From Mayamaea pseudoterrestris (taxonomy: Eukaryota; Bacillariophyta; Bacillariophyceae; Sellaphorales; Sellaphoraceae), in NCBI GenBank assembly GCA_027923505.1, contig BROI01000024.1, forward strand, positions 1 to 64,000: 64,000 nt of DNA, in the 5' to 3' direction. The notes below the pieces were generated by a model. It was not told the DNA's origin, searched no databases, and worked only from the letters and a program-made list of their open reading frames with translations. Below, piece by piece: positions 9,401 to 19,774 of the stretch. Position 1 is the first letter of the stretch; each line of letters starts with the position of its first letter. Both the position numbers and the translations under genes were made by a program.

Positions 9401-12155
9401 TACAGGGCTTGCTGTAGGGGCGTTTGAATGTCACGGCATCTGCGGGCTGAGACTGGTGACAAGTTGTCACCAAATACATTGCCATCCCCTGAGACACCAG
9501 CCAAGCCTACCATCTTGTAGCGCAGCCAGATTAATGATGTTGGCACCATTCTGGTGTAATTTGGGCCCCTACAGGGCTTGCTGTAGGGGCGTTTGAATGT
9601 CACGGCATCTGCTGGCTCAGACTGGTGACAAGTTGTCACCAAATACATTGCCATCCCCTGAGACACCAGCCAAGCCTACCATCTTGTAGCGCTGCCTGAA
9701 TAATGATGTTGGCACCATCCTGGTGTAATTTGGGCACCTACAGGGCTTGCTGTAGGGGCGTTTGAATGTCATGGCATCTGTGGCTGAGATTGGTGACAAG
9801 TTGTCACCAAATACATTGCCATCCCCTGAGACACCAGCCAAGCCTACCATCTTGTAGCGCAGCCTGAATAATGATGTTGGCACCATTCTGGTGTAATTTG
9901 GGCCCCTACAGGGCTTGCTGTAGGGGCGTTTGAATGTCATGGCATCTGCGGGCTGAGACTGGTGACAAGTTGTCACCAAATACATTGCCATCTCCTGAGA
10001 CACCAGCCAAGCCTACCATCTTGTAGCGCAGCCTGAATAATGATGTTGGCACCATTCTGGTGTAATTTGGGCCCCTACAGGGCTTGCTGTAGGGGCGTTT
10101 GAATGTCACGGCATCTGCGGGCTGAGACTGGTGACAAGTTGTCACCAAATACATTGCCATCCCCTGAGACACCAGCCAAGCCTACCATCTTGTAGCGCAG
10201 CCTTAATAATGATGTTGGCACCATTCTGGTGTGATTGAGTGTATACATGGCTGGCTGTAGGGGCGTTTGAATGTCATGGCATCTGCTGGCTGAGACTGGT
10301 GACAAGTTGTCACCAAATACATTGCCATCCCCTGAGACACCAGCCAAGCCTACCATCTTGTAGCGCAGCCTGGATAATGATGTTGGCACCATTCTGGTGT
10401 AATTTGGGCCCCTAGAGGGCTGGCGGTAAGGGCGTTTGAATGTCACGACATCTGTGGCTGAGATTGGTGATAAGTTGTCACCAAATACATTGCCATCCCC
10501 TGAGACACCAGCCAAGCCTACCATCTTGTAGCGCAGCCTCAATAATGATGTTGGCACCATTCTGGTGTAATTTGGGCACCTACAGGGCTTGCTGTAGGGG
10601 CGTTTGAATGTCATGGCATTAGCGGGCTGACACTGGTGACAAGTTGTCACCAAATACATTGCCATCCCCTGAGACACCAGCCAAGCCTACCATTTTGTAG
10701 CGCAGCCTGAATAATGATGTTGGCACCATTCTGGTGTAATTTGGCCCCTTGAGGGCTTGCTGTAAGGCTTGCTGTAAGGCCATTTGAATGTCACGGCATC
10801 TGCTGGCTGAGACTGGTGACAAGTTGTCACCAAATACATTGCCATCCCCTGAGACACCAGCCAAGCCTACCATCTTGTAGCACAGCCTAAATAATGATGT
10901 TGGCACCATTCTGGTGTAATTTGGGCCCCTACAGGGCTTGCTGTAGGGGTGTTTGAATGTCACGGCATCGCTGGCTGAGACTGGTGACAAGTTGTCACCA
11001 AATAATTTGCCATCCCCTGAGACACCAGCCAAGCTTTTTATCTTGCAGCGCGGCCTCAATAATGATGTTGGCACCATTCTGGTGCAATTGGGCCCCTAGA
11101 GGGCTAGCTGTAAGGGCGTTTGAATGTCACGGCATCTGCTGGCTGAGACTGGTGACAAGTTGTCACCAAATACATTGCCATCCCCTGAGACACCAGCCAG
11201 GCATATCATCTTGTAGCGCAGACTGCATAATGATGTTGGCATCATTCTGGTGTAATTTGGGCACCTACAGGGCTTGCTGTAGGGGCGTTTGAATGTCACG
11301 GCATCTGCTGGCTGAGACTGGTGACAAGTTGTCACCAAATACATTGCCATCCCCTGAGACACCAGCCAAGCCTACCATCTTGTAGCGCAGCCTGAATAAT
11401 GATGTTGGCACCATTCTGGTGTAATTTGGGCACCTACAGGGCTTGCTGTAGGGGCGTTTGAATGTCATGGCAACTGCAGGCTGGGACTGGTGACAAGTTG
11501 TCACCAAATACATTGCCATCCCCTGAGACACCAGCCAAGCTTTTCATCTTTTAGCGCAGCCTCAATAATGATGTTGGCACTATTCTGGTGTAATTTGGGC
11601 ACCTACAGGGCTGGCTGTAAGGGCGTTTGAATGTCACTGCATCTACTGGCTGAGACTGGTGACAAGTTGTCACCAAATACATTGCCATCCCCTGATACAC
11701 CGCCAAGCTTACCATCTAATAGTGCAGTCTAAATAATGATGTTGGCACCATTCTGGTGTGATTTGGGTGTATACCTGGTTTGCTATAGGGGCAATTGAAT
11801 ATCAAGGCATCTGCGGGTTGAGACTGGTGAGAAGTTCCACCAGTCACATTGCAGTCTACTAGGGCACCCATCAGGTATGCCATCTTGTAGCGCAGCCTCA
11901 AAAATGATGTTGGCACCATTCTGGTGTAATTTGGGCACCTACAGGGCCTGCTGTAGGTGTGTCTGAATGTCATGGCATGACAAGTTGTCACCAAATACAT
12001 TGCCATCCCCTGAGACACCAGCCAAGCTTACCATCTTGTAGCGCAGCCTCAAAAATGATGTTGGCGCTATTCTGGTGTAATTTGGGCACCTACAGGGCCT
12101 GCTGTAGGGGGGGTTGAATGTCACGGCATATGTGGTCTGAGACTGGTGAGAAGTC
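6492..12155. repeat. tandem satellite array, about 169-bp monomer, about 30 copies
   Basis: A head-to-tail repeat with a period of about 169 bp; for example, equivalent points recur at 8893, 9062, 9231 and 9400. Each consensus monomer has three inverted repeats: CCCCTACAG-6 nt-CTGTAGGGG (for example 9059-9082), TGGTGACAAGTTGTCACCA (for example 9116-9134), and CACCA-TTC-TGGTG. The second is kept in nearly every copy. Monomers between about 8.2 and 11.5 kb are nearly identical, while those from about 11.65 kb to the right edge are diverged or shortened. The array is interrupted at 7191-7561 and invaded on the left by the copia element, so it probably extends left of the window. The repeated minus-strand ORFs of about 88 codons are by-products of the period. 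Confidence 0.95.
7191..7561 (+). mobile_element. 371-bp insertion in a satellite monomer, SINE-like or solo LTR
   Basis: This segment has no similarity to the monomer and is flanked by a 13-bp direct repeat AGGGGTGTTTGAA (7178-7190 and 7562-7574). Removing the insert and one repeat copy restores a normal monomer. It starts with six G pairing with six C at 7221-7226, followed by a CCCAGTA/TACTGGG stem (7232-7259). TGGCAAAGCGG at 7283-7293 fits a Pol III A-box consensus, and a partial B-box-like GGTTCG lies at 7303. It ends in a short AAC run. The repeat length favours an L1-type insertion such as a SINE. A solo LTR is the alternative, because the ends could be read as TG...CA. No coding capacity was seen. 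The strand is the one on which the boxes read. Confidence 0.6.
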
Positions 12156-12614
12156 TTTGCAGGCTTTGTGAAACCATTGATCCTACCACCTCCCTGCCCC
12201 GCAAATGTGCTTGAGTGCCAGCTCATTAATTCTTTTCCAGTATTTTCCAGTATTGGTGCAAAGCCTGCAAACCAGTGTTATATAGCTTGTCCAGCATGGC
12301 CTCCTAGCTGAAAGCCTAAGGTCACTCGCACAATTTAATTGCATACTTGTTAGTAAGGATCATCTACTATCATGTCCATTACACTGCACATCCCTACTGC
12401 CTATAATAGCTGCCGCTAGAGAATAGCAGCAGCATTGCCACATACATCATGTTTTACTGGTACACTCTACAACAGTGACAGGCAAGGCACAGGGCGTGCC
12501 ACAGACCGTCAGGTCAGCTTGTACCTTCCGTTCCCCAAGGGTGAAGCAATTTAATTAGCAAAAGCACTAGTGTGTAGACATGTTTAACAGAAACTGGGAC
12601 GATTTACAGTCATT
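12156..12614. other. intergenic spacer, no gene seen
   Basis: 459 bp between the decayed right edge of the satellite and the 3' end of the S21 gene. No coding frame, tRNA or repeat unit was recognised. The tandem TATTTTCCAG near 12235-12255 is a short local duplication. Confidence 0.6.
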
Positions 12615-13131
12615 TTAAGTCCTGTTCTTGGCCATTCGTTGCTTCTGTAGACGCTCAAACTTGATGCGAAGGCGACCTTCCTTGATCTTGCGCTTCTTCT
12701 TTTCTTGCGGATTCTCAAAGTACTTTTTATGGCGGAGCTCAATCAAATGTCCCGACTTGCTGACTTCTCGCTTGAATCGACGAAGGGCTGACTCGATGGG
12801 CTCGCCATCACCAATGTCCACCTTGATGTTGACGGCAAGTTCTGTCGAAACGAGGCGGTTTGCTGTGGTGTTCGTACATTAATCAGAAAGGTGAGCGATA
12901 AATAAAAAAAATATATCATATATATCAAACCAAAATGCGACCCAGTCGCTACAATCGCGTCGTAATGTCGTGCTGTCGTCGTCATGAGGAGTGTCTCACT
13001 GTCGGCTGACAATGTTTCGAACCCAAAATCTTCAACGCACCTCGGACACCAAAGGTTGGAGCAAACGCGCTCGACAGTAGAACTGTCGATAGAGCTAGCA
13101 ATAGCGTCAAAACGAAGGTTGATCGCGCCAT
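12615..13131 (-). CDS. plastid ribosomal protein bS21, nucleus-encoded
   Basis: Small-subunit ribosomal protein S21 of the plastid ribosome, 112 aa after splicing. Exon 1 is 13041-13131 and exon 2 is 12615-12862. The 178-bp intron has donor GTGCGT and acceptor CACAG, joining ...FGVR to ANRLVST. The N-terminus ([20 protein letters not shown]) is a signal peptide. It is followed by SSAFAPTFG, the ASAFAP-type cleavage motif with Phe at +1 that directs proteins to secondary plastids. The mature part has the S21 core [14 protein letters not shown] (about residues 48-61) and a Lys-rich C-terminus. The start at 13131 is chosen because the signal peptide begins there; an in-frame upstream ATG at 13203 would bury it. 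It is divergent from the RecQ gene with a 215-bp spacer. Confidence 0.93.
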
Positions 13132-13346
13132 GGTCAAGTCTCTGTGTGTGATGGAAGAAGGCCAGTCTCGGCGTTGACGAAGAGAGAGGCTGGGATGCGA
13201 CAAGTGCGTGGACGGAATTCGGAACTTCAGATTTCGGATTTTGCTTTTGTCGCACTGGTTCTCTGTGCGACAACGATCGAGTCGACCAATGTGAATGCCG
13301 CATAAACAAGCTGTTTGGAGTAGCTACCTACTTTAACAAATATATA

Positions 13347-15605
13347 ATGAGTTGGACATGCTCCGCCTGCACATTTATCAATACGAATAGTAATAGAGTG
13401 GTTTGTGAAATGTGCGAGGCGCCGGCACCACAAAAGGCTAGTCTCGCCGCGTTGAGCCAGCAGTCCAAAATTGTGAAAGCGTCATCGTCGACGGCAAAAG
13501 TGCAGCAAACTCTGTTTGGCAAGAAGCTCGCTTCTGAAGTTGAAGCGAATGGAAAAGTAAAAAAGCGAAAACGGGTGAAGACGGAAGATCGAGCTGATAG
13601 ACAGAGCCGGCTTTTATCGTCTACGAATCTTCAAGCTTGCGTCGATGCGACGAGTTCATATGCCGACCTCAAGGAAAAAGCACGGGCAGTCTTGACAGGC
13701 ATATTCAAAATCAAACAACTCCGCAACTTACAACCTCAAGCCATCAAATGTGCACTCAAAAGACAGCATTGCACAGTAATAATGGCGACTGGAGGCGGCA
13801 AGAGTCTTTGCTATCAGCTTCCAGCACTAGTCCTCGGAGGGACCACCCTTGTCGTTTCTCCGCTCATTGCCCTCATGAATGATCAAGTACAGGCGTTGCT
13901 AGCCAAGGGTATTGAAGCAGCCATTATATCGTCGGCAAATAAAGAGAGCGAAAATGTTAACATACTCGAACGACTCTTGGGCTATGGCTATGGCAACAAT
14001 AAACCGGCAGCAACGACCAGTCCAAGCCTCAAGCCCATTGCGTTGCTGTACGTCACTCCGGAGCAAATCCAAACCAATCGATTTCGCGACGTGTTGCAAA
14101 AGATGCACAAGGCCAATCGACTGGCCATGATTGCCGTCGACGAAGCGCATAGCATTTCACAGTGGGGCCACGATTTCCGACCGAGTTATCGAAAACTTGA
14201 TTCTTTACGAATTGCTTTTCCGGACGTACCATTCATGGCATTGACTGCGACGGCTACTCCACAAGTCATGCAGGACATTCAAAAGACACTGTTGTTGAAG
14301 GACTCGCCATGCTTTGTTGGATCGTTTGACCGTGAGAATGTCTTTTACAAAGTTGCGTACAAGGATGTACTCGATGATGCATCGTCGAAAGGTTCGATTG
14401 GTCACTTGTGCGAGTTTGTCAAGGAGCAGCATGCACGCGCCCAAACCAAGAATCGACCATGCGCCGGCATTGTCTACGTGCACAAGCGCGACGACACTAT
14501 AAGTCTGGCGCAGAGCCTCGCCAAGGAAACTGGACTATGCGTTGTTTCCTACCATGGCGGCATGAAGGCCGCCGAAAGAACCGAGGCGCAGCGGGCTTGG
14601 ACGTCTGGAGACGCGCAGGTTGCCGTGGCGACGGTAGCGTTCGGCATGGGCGTGGATTTGGCGCACGTTCGCTACGTTGTTCATTGGACGTTGGCCAAGT
14701 CGATTGAAAGTTTTTATCAGGAAAGTGGACGGGGTGGCCGAGATGGATTGCCAGCATATAGTTTGTTGTACTACTCGAGAGACGATGCGCGTTTATTTGA
14801 TTTTTTGGCGCGACAAAAGAAGCCAAAAAGCAAGGATGACACGTCCACGGAGAAAGCTCTAGCCGATTTGCAAGGCATGATCGACTACTGTATGAGTCCG
14901 ACCCAGAAGTGTCGACGCTTTCATCTCTTACGACATTTTGGTGTTGACAAGCAAAGCACTTGTGACAAGACTTGCGACTACTGCTCGGATCCTGACGGTG
15001 TTCAAAAGAAGATTGGCCAAGCCAATTCGAATTACCAAATGCATACTAAGCTTGCTCCCACATCCTACCTAGACAAGAAGGCTTGGGATGGTCAATGGGA
15101 CAAACCTTACGGAGACGACGAATTAGACGATGACGGCGACGGGTTTCGTCATGACCAAGATGCCGTGTCCTCAACCGGGCTCGGCATTACTTGCTGCAAT
15201 GACGAGGGTCTTGATTGTCGGCAGCGGCCCGCAGCCGCATCAAAAAGTGTCGCACAAGTGCTCGCAAAATACGAGGCAATAGAAAGCCGCCATCAAAATC
15301 AAAATAATGCAAAGGGCGGTGGATTTGTTCATTTCCGAAAGTTGGATTCGGAATCACTGTCAGCACCGACACGAATACCTGCGCACTTGGTGAACTCCTT
15401 TCGCCACAGCAAACCGACACTGGTGGAACATGTTGCAGACGCGGTACCTCCTGGAGCGTCGAGCCATCAGTTGGCTGCGGAAACGGATCGTCTTCGCAAA
15501 GAAGTGGAAGCTCTCAAAGCTCAGCAAGTGACAGGCCACTTGATAGATCGAGCGCCCCCGCCTCCGCCTCCTATTGCGTTTGCTCAGACTTCGAGACGAA
15601 AGTAA
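13347..15605 (+). CDS. RecQ-family DNA helicase with N-terminal RanBP2 zinc finger
   Basis: ATP-dependent 3'-5' DNA helicase of the RecQ family, 752 aa, no intron seen. Residues 1-27 form a RanBP2-type zinc finger (WTCSACTF...CEMCEAP), and the start ATG is fixed by this domain. The helicase core follows. Walker A is TGGGKS (about 148-153), the DEAH box is at 265-268 in VDEAHSISQWGHDFR, ATATATP is motif III, and QESGRGGRDG is motif VI. A RecQ zinc-binding segment with Cys residues (CRRFHLLRHF...CDKTCDYC) follows the core. The C-terminus carries an acidic patch, a short predicted coiled coil and a Pro run, with no HRDC domain recognised. TATATAAT overlaps the start codon, so the transcription start must lie upstream. 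The likely role is recombination or replication-fork repair in the nucleus. The subfamily (RECQL or RECQ5-like) is not certain. Confidence 0.93.
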   Translation: MSWTCSACTFINTNSNRVVCEMCEAPAPQKASLAALSQQSKIVKASSSTAKVQQTLFGKKLASEVEANGKVKKRKRVKTEDRADRQSRLLSSTNLQACVDATSSYADLKEKARAVLTGIFKIKQLRNLQPQAIKCALKRQHCTVIMATGGGKSLCYQLPALVLGGTTLVVSPLIALMNDQVQALLAKGIEAAIISSANKESENVNILERLLGYGYGNNKPAATTSPSLKPIALLYVTPEQIQTNRFRDVLQKMHKANRLAMIAVDEAHSISQWGHDFRPSYRKLDSLRIAFPDVPFMALTATATPQVMQDIQKTLLLKDSPCFVGSFDRENVFYKVAYKDVLDDASSKGSIGHLCEFVKEQHARAQTKNRPCAGIVYVHKRDDTISLAQSLAKETGLCVVSYHGGMKAAERTEAQRAWTSGDAQVAVATVAFGMGVDLAHVRYVVHWTLAKSIESFYQESGRGGRDGLPAYSLLYYSRDDARLFDFLARQKKPKSKDDTSTEKALADLQGMIDYCMSPTQKCRRFHLLRHFGVDKQSTCDKTCDYCSDPDGVQKKIGQANSNYQMHTKLAPTSYLDKKAWDGQWDKPYGDDELDDDGDGFRHDQDAVSSTGLGITCCNDEGLDCRQRPAAASKSVAQVLAKYEAIESRHQNQNNAKGGGFVHFRKLDSESLSAPTRIPAHLVNSFRHSKPTLVEHVADAVPPGASSHQLAAETDRLRKEVEALKAQQVTGHLIDRAPPPPPPIAFAQTSRRK

Positions 15606-15697
15606 TTGTATGACTAAATCAACAATAAGTTGAAAGTTAGCTAAAATGTAGGGACATTGCGCAAACTTGTAAATCTATAATCGGACTGCATTGCAGT

Positions 15698-18600
15698 TTA
15701 ATTAGCATCCATGATCGAAAGTTTCTCAAAGTTGGCAATTGCTTCTGCAATCTCCGTCTTCTTTTTTCTTAACGACTCGAGCCTTTCAGCTTCGTCGTTC
15801 TGTACATCTTCTGGCACCTTCGCGGCGTACTCAGGAGCTGCCACCTTCGTTTCCAATTGCGTAAGCAACGGGAGAGTAGATTTTAAATTTTTCTGCAATC
15901 GGTTGATCTCAACCTTAAAATCGACTAGTCCCTTCACATCCATCAAGACAGTTAGTTGGTCGTCAACAATGAGGGTGCCAACCATTGCAGGGATCATATC
16001 ATCTGCAATGTTCAACTCCACAGCCGACGCCTTGCCAAGAGTCATAATGTCGTCTTGCTGGTTCGACACGGCTGCAACAGAGTCTTCCGCAACCTTGACG
16101 AAAAAGTGAGTCAGTGTCTTATTGGGAATATTGTAAGACGCTCGAAGCGAGCGACATGCCTTCACGACTTTCATTGCGTTTGCCATTGATTGTTCGCCCT
16201 TGTCGTCCATGTACGACTCAATGCATTCAGGGTAACGAGCAATAATGATTGATTCGCTTTCTTCCGCCCCAAGCGTGCCGCGACCGGGGAGACGCTGCCA
16301 AAGCTCTTCCGTGACGAATGGCATCATCGGATGAAGTAACCTTAGTGCAGTTTCGAGCGTAATCCATAGACAGGCTTGGGCCGCCCATCGGCGGTCATTA
16401 TTTGCATCACTCTCGTCCTTGATAACAGGCTTAATCAACTCAAGATACACGTCGCAAATGTCGTCCATCCAAAGAGCGTAAATAGCCTGTTGAGCATCCC
16501 CGAAGCGATAGTTACTAAGCATATCATTAATGTTTACACAAGCCCCCATCAATCGAGAAATCATATATCTGTCGCGAATGGATGCTTTGTCGCCTTCCAT
16601 GAGTTCTTGCAAAAGAGTCGCAGACGGTTTGAAGTCGGACACAAATTGAAGTGCAAAGCGGGTGGCGTTCCAGAGTTTATTGCAAAACATGCGGTATCCA
16701 ACTACGCGCTTGACATCGAGGTTGATATCACGACCTTGGACAGTGTATGCGAGCAGACCGAATCTCAATGCATCGGAGCCACACTCAGGAATACCATCTG
16801 GAAACTCAAGCTCGTTGTTCTTCTTGGCGCGGTCAACCTCCTTTTTTGGCAAGTTACCTTCCTCTAATCGACTCTGCAGTGACTCCAACGAGCATCCGCC
16901 AATGACTTCAAGTGGATCAATCACATTGCCAAGTGACTTGGACATCTTTCGGCCTTCCTTGTCGCGCACCATGGCGTGAAGGAAAACTGTATGGAATGGA
17001 AGCGTATCAGTAAGCTCAAGTCCCATCATGACCATTCGAGCAACCCAAAAGAATAGAATATCCAGCCCCGTTTCAAGAAGCGATGTTGGGTAGAACGCCT
17101 TCAAGTCTGCCGTCTGTTCCGGCCAACCAAACACTGAAAAAGGAAATAGACCGGACGAAAACCACGTGTCTAAAACGTCCTCGTCTCTTTCTAGCGTGAA
17201 CTCGTCCCTGGAGCATTCTAGCAAAGCCTCGGCTTTCAAATATGCATCTTCCTCCGTTCGTGCAACAATCCACCGATCGCTCTTGTCAATATCGTTCTTA
17301 GAGAACGTTTCTCCCTTTTTCGTTGCAAACCATGCCGGAATCGAATGACCCCACCACAGTTGTCGACTTATACACCAGTCTCGGATGTTGTCAAGCCACT
17401 GGAACCATGTCTTTTCGTGGTCGGCAGGTATAATCTTTAGCTCGCCATTTCGGACAGCGTCAGTCGCTCGCTTCGCCATGCCACTGCAGTTTAAATACCA
17501 TTGCGGGGTAATCATTGGCTCTAGTATATCACCCGAGCGAGAGCATATTCCCAGGCGCATCGCGTTTGGCTCCTTGCCTTTGTATAAACCCTGCAGGACG
17601 GTTTACGTTAGACACAATAATAAACCATGCCCAGCGAAGAGTTAACATCACATGCTCTCTTACCTTCTCTTTTAAAGCTTCCTCCACAGCCATACGGGCA
17701 TCATACCGCATCATTCCGGTGAAAGGAGCGCCATTCTCGTTGATAGAACCGTCGGGTGCAAGCATAGTAATGAATTCAAGGTTATTTCGCTGTCCGCACT
17801 CGTAATCGTTCGGGTCATGTGCAGGCGTAATCTTCACAGCACCAGTACCAAACGCCATGTCCACAAGCACTCCGTCAGTGACAATAGGAATGCGACGATT
17901 GTTAAATGGATGGATCACAAATTTTCCTTGTAAGTGCTTGTATCGCTCATCGTCCGGGTGCACAGCCACAGCCGTATCGCCAAGCATTGTTTCTAAACGT
18001 GTCGTTGCCACGACAATGTACTCATCTGAATCTTCAACAGGATATGCGAATGAAGTCAATGTTCCAAACTCGTAACGTCCCTGAGCATCATTGGGATTCC
18101 CCTTATGTGTCTTGACTTCGAGGAATGTTCGTCCAGCAAGTTCAATGTAATCCACTTCAATATCTGATATTGCTGATTTCAGAGCACAAGACCAATTACC
18201 AAGACGGTTCGCTCGATACAAGAGTCCCTTTTCGTGAAATTGATTAAAGCTCTCGACGACGGCCCGGCTCAATTTGTCGTCCATGGTGAAACACTCCCGA
18301 GACCAATCAACGCTGCTGCCGAGAAATCGCAACTGGTTCGTAATTCTATCTCCATACTCGGCCTTCCATTCCCACACTTTCTCGACAAACTTATCGCGAC
18401 CCAAGTCGTGTCGCGTCTTGCCTTCATTCTTCATCAACATCTTCTCTACGACAGACTGCGTCGCAATGCCCGCATGGTCAATGCCTGTGTTTTACAAATG
18501 TACGACCCGGCACAATGAGTATTTGATGGACGGCAAATCACAATGTTAAAAGGGACAAAGCATTCTAGCATGGAGCCGATTACCAATTCTGCGCATTGAC

Positions 18601-19415
18601 TACGCATTCGGTTGCCCAGTGGACCCATGCATTCTTCACCATCAAACATAACCCACAGACCCAACATTCATCATTCTTACCTGGCACGTATAGCGTGGCA
18701 TGCCCCTTCATGCGATGCCATCGAGTCAGCGTATCTTCCACCGCAGCAGTAAGGGCATGCCCCAGGTGAAGCGACCCCGTCACATTTGGTGGCGGAATGA
18801 CCATGACAAACTTTTCCTCCGGCGGACGATCAAGAGCCTTGGATGGCTCGCACGAGTAGAATCCCTTGGCTTCCCACCAATCTTGCCAGGCAGCTTCAAC
18901 GGCGGATGGATGGTAGCCGTCGTCCATGGGTATATGCGAAAGATCCTTCTTTTCACCCTTGGGAGTCGAGTTGACAAATTTCGGCTTGGAAGGAGGTAGC
19001 TTCTTGGCAGCCTTTTCCTTCTTTGGCTGATTCCATTGTGGCTTTTCTTTCTTTTCCTTCGTCTATAGAGATTGATAAAAATTAAATCTTAGCTTTATTC
19101 ATTGGAACATGATCGCCGACGCCATCGCAGCCGATCAGGCATTTGCTAAAAACGTACCTTTCCTTTTGCAAGCTTCTTCAGCTGGTTCTTGGACATAGTT
19201 GTCTCATCACCTTCAGTAGCATTTTCTGCTGCTATATCGATCTGGATTGGATAGAACAAGAGACCGATGCCAATTGTCAGTTGCATCATACGTTTGACAA
19301 AGAATAAGCTGCCTACGGTCTACGGTAGAATCGATTGCTTGCTGACTCCGCATCACTTATACTAGTAAGCGGTTTACAGCTCCATTCGACTCACCGTTTG
19401 CTCCTGCTCGCTCAT
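15698..19415 (-). CDS. valyl-tRNA synthetase
   Basis: Class I aminoacyl-tRNA synthetase that charges tRNA-Val, 1066 aa from five exons: 19395-19415, 19158-19241, 18681-19062, 17664-18484 and 15698-17590. All four introns are GT-AG and frame-continuous. Exon 1 encodes only seven residues (MSEQEQT). A Lys-rich N-terminal extension typical of eukaryotic cytosolic enzymes precedes the catalytic core. The HIGH-type signature is [25 protein letters not shown] spans the exon 3/4 junction, and the KMSKS loop is [15 protein letters not shown] in the last exon. An anticodon-binding domain and a C-terminal coiled coil ([14 protein letters not shown]...) complete the family architecture. No transit peptide is evident. 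The gene is divergent from nitrite reductase across a 359-bp spacer, and its 3' end converges on RecQ. Confidence 0.95.
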
Positions 19416-19774
19416 GTTGACTTCCGCTTTCTCAAAATCTGTGAATATGTAGTCCAGGTCAAGCTACTTGGTCGGCTTGGTCTGGTGAGGATGTGAAGCT
19501 TGAGCGCAATTGTTCTTTGCGGTGACGAGCAGGTGCATCTGACCGTCAACCGCTCATGCGTGACAGGGATATTTCCGTTGCAGGTACCGGACCGACAGAT
19601 TTCGACGCGGCTCGCTCGGCGATCCCTCCGGCACTTTTGAGAACACGTCATTTGCTTTGGAAACGTTCGAAAGCACCAGCAATGGCCTTGTCACCTGCCT
19701 TTGTTCCGGAAGTGGTTGTTGGTCCTTTCCATCGAGAACAATGATGCAGCGAAATGTGGCCACAATAACGAAGA

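Noticed and set aside
6492-12155. CRISPR-like array
   Set aside because: The whole 169-bp unit repeats without unique spacers, the genome is eukaryotic and there are no cas genes.
6656-12226. Many ~88-codon minus-strand ORFs (up to 200 codons) in the satellite
   Set aside because: They repeat with the 169-bp period, which is not a multiple of three. The same DNA is thus read in different frames in successive monomers and the stops fall at fixed points. No start context or family features; they are by-products of the repeat.
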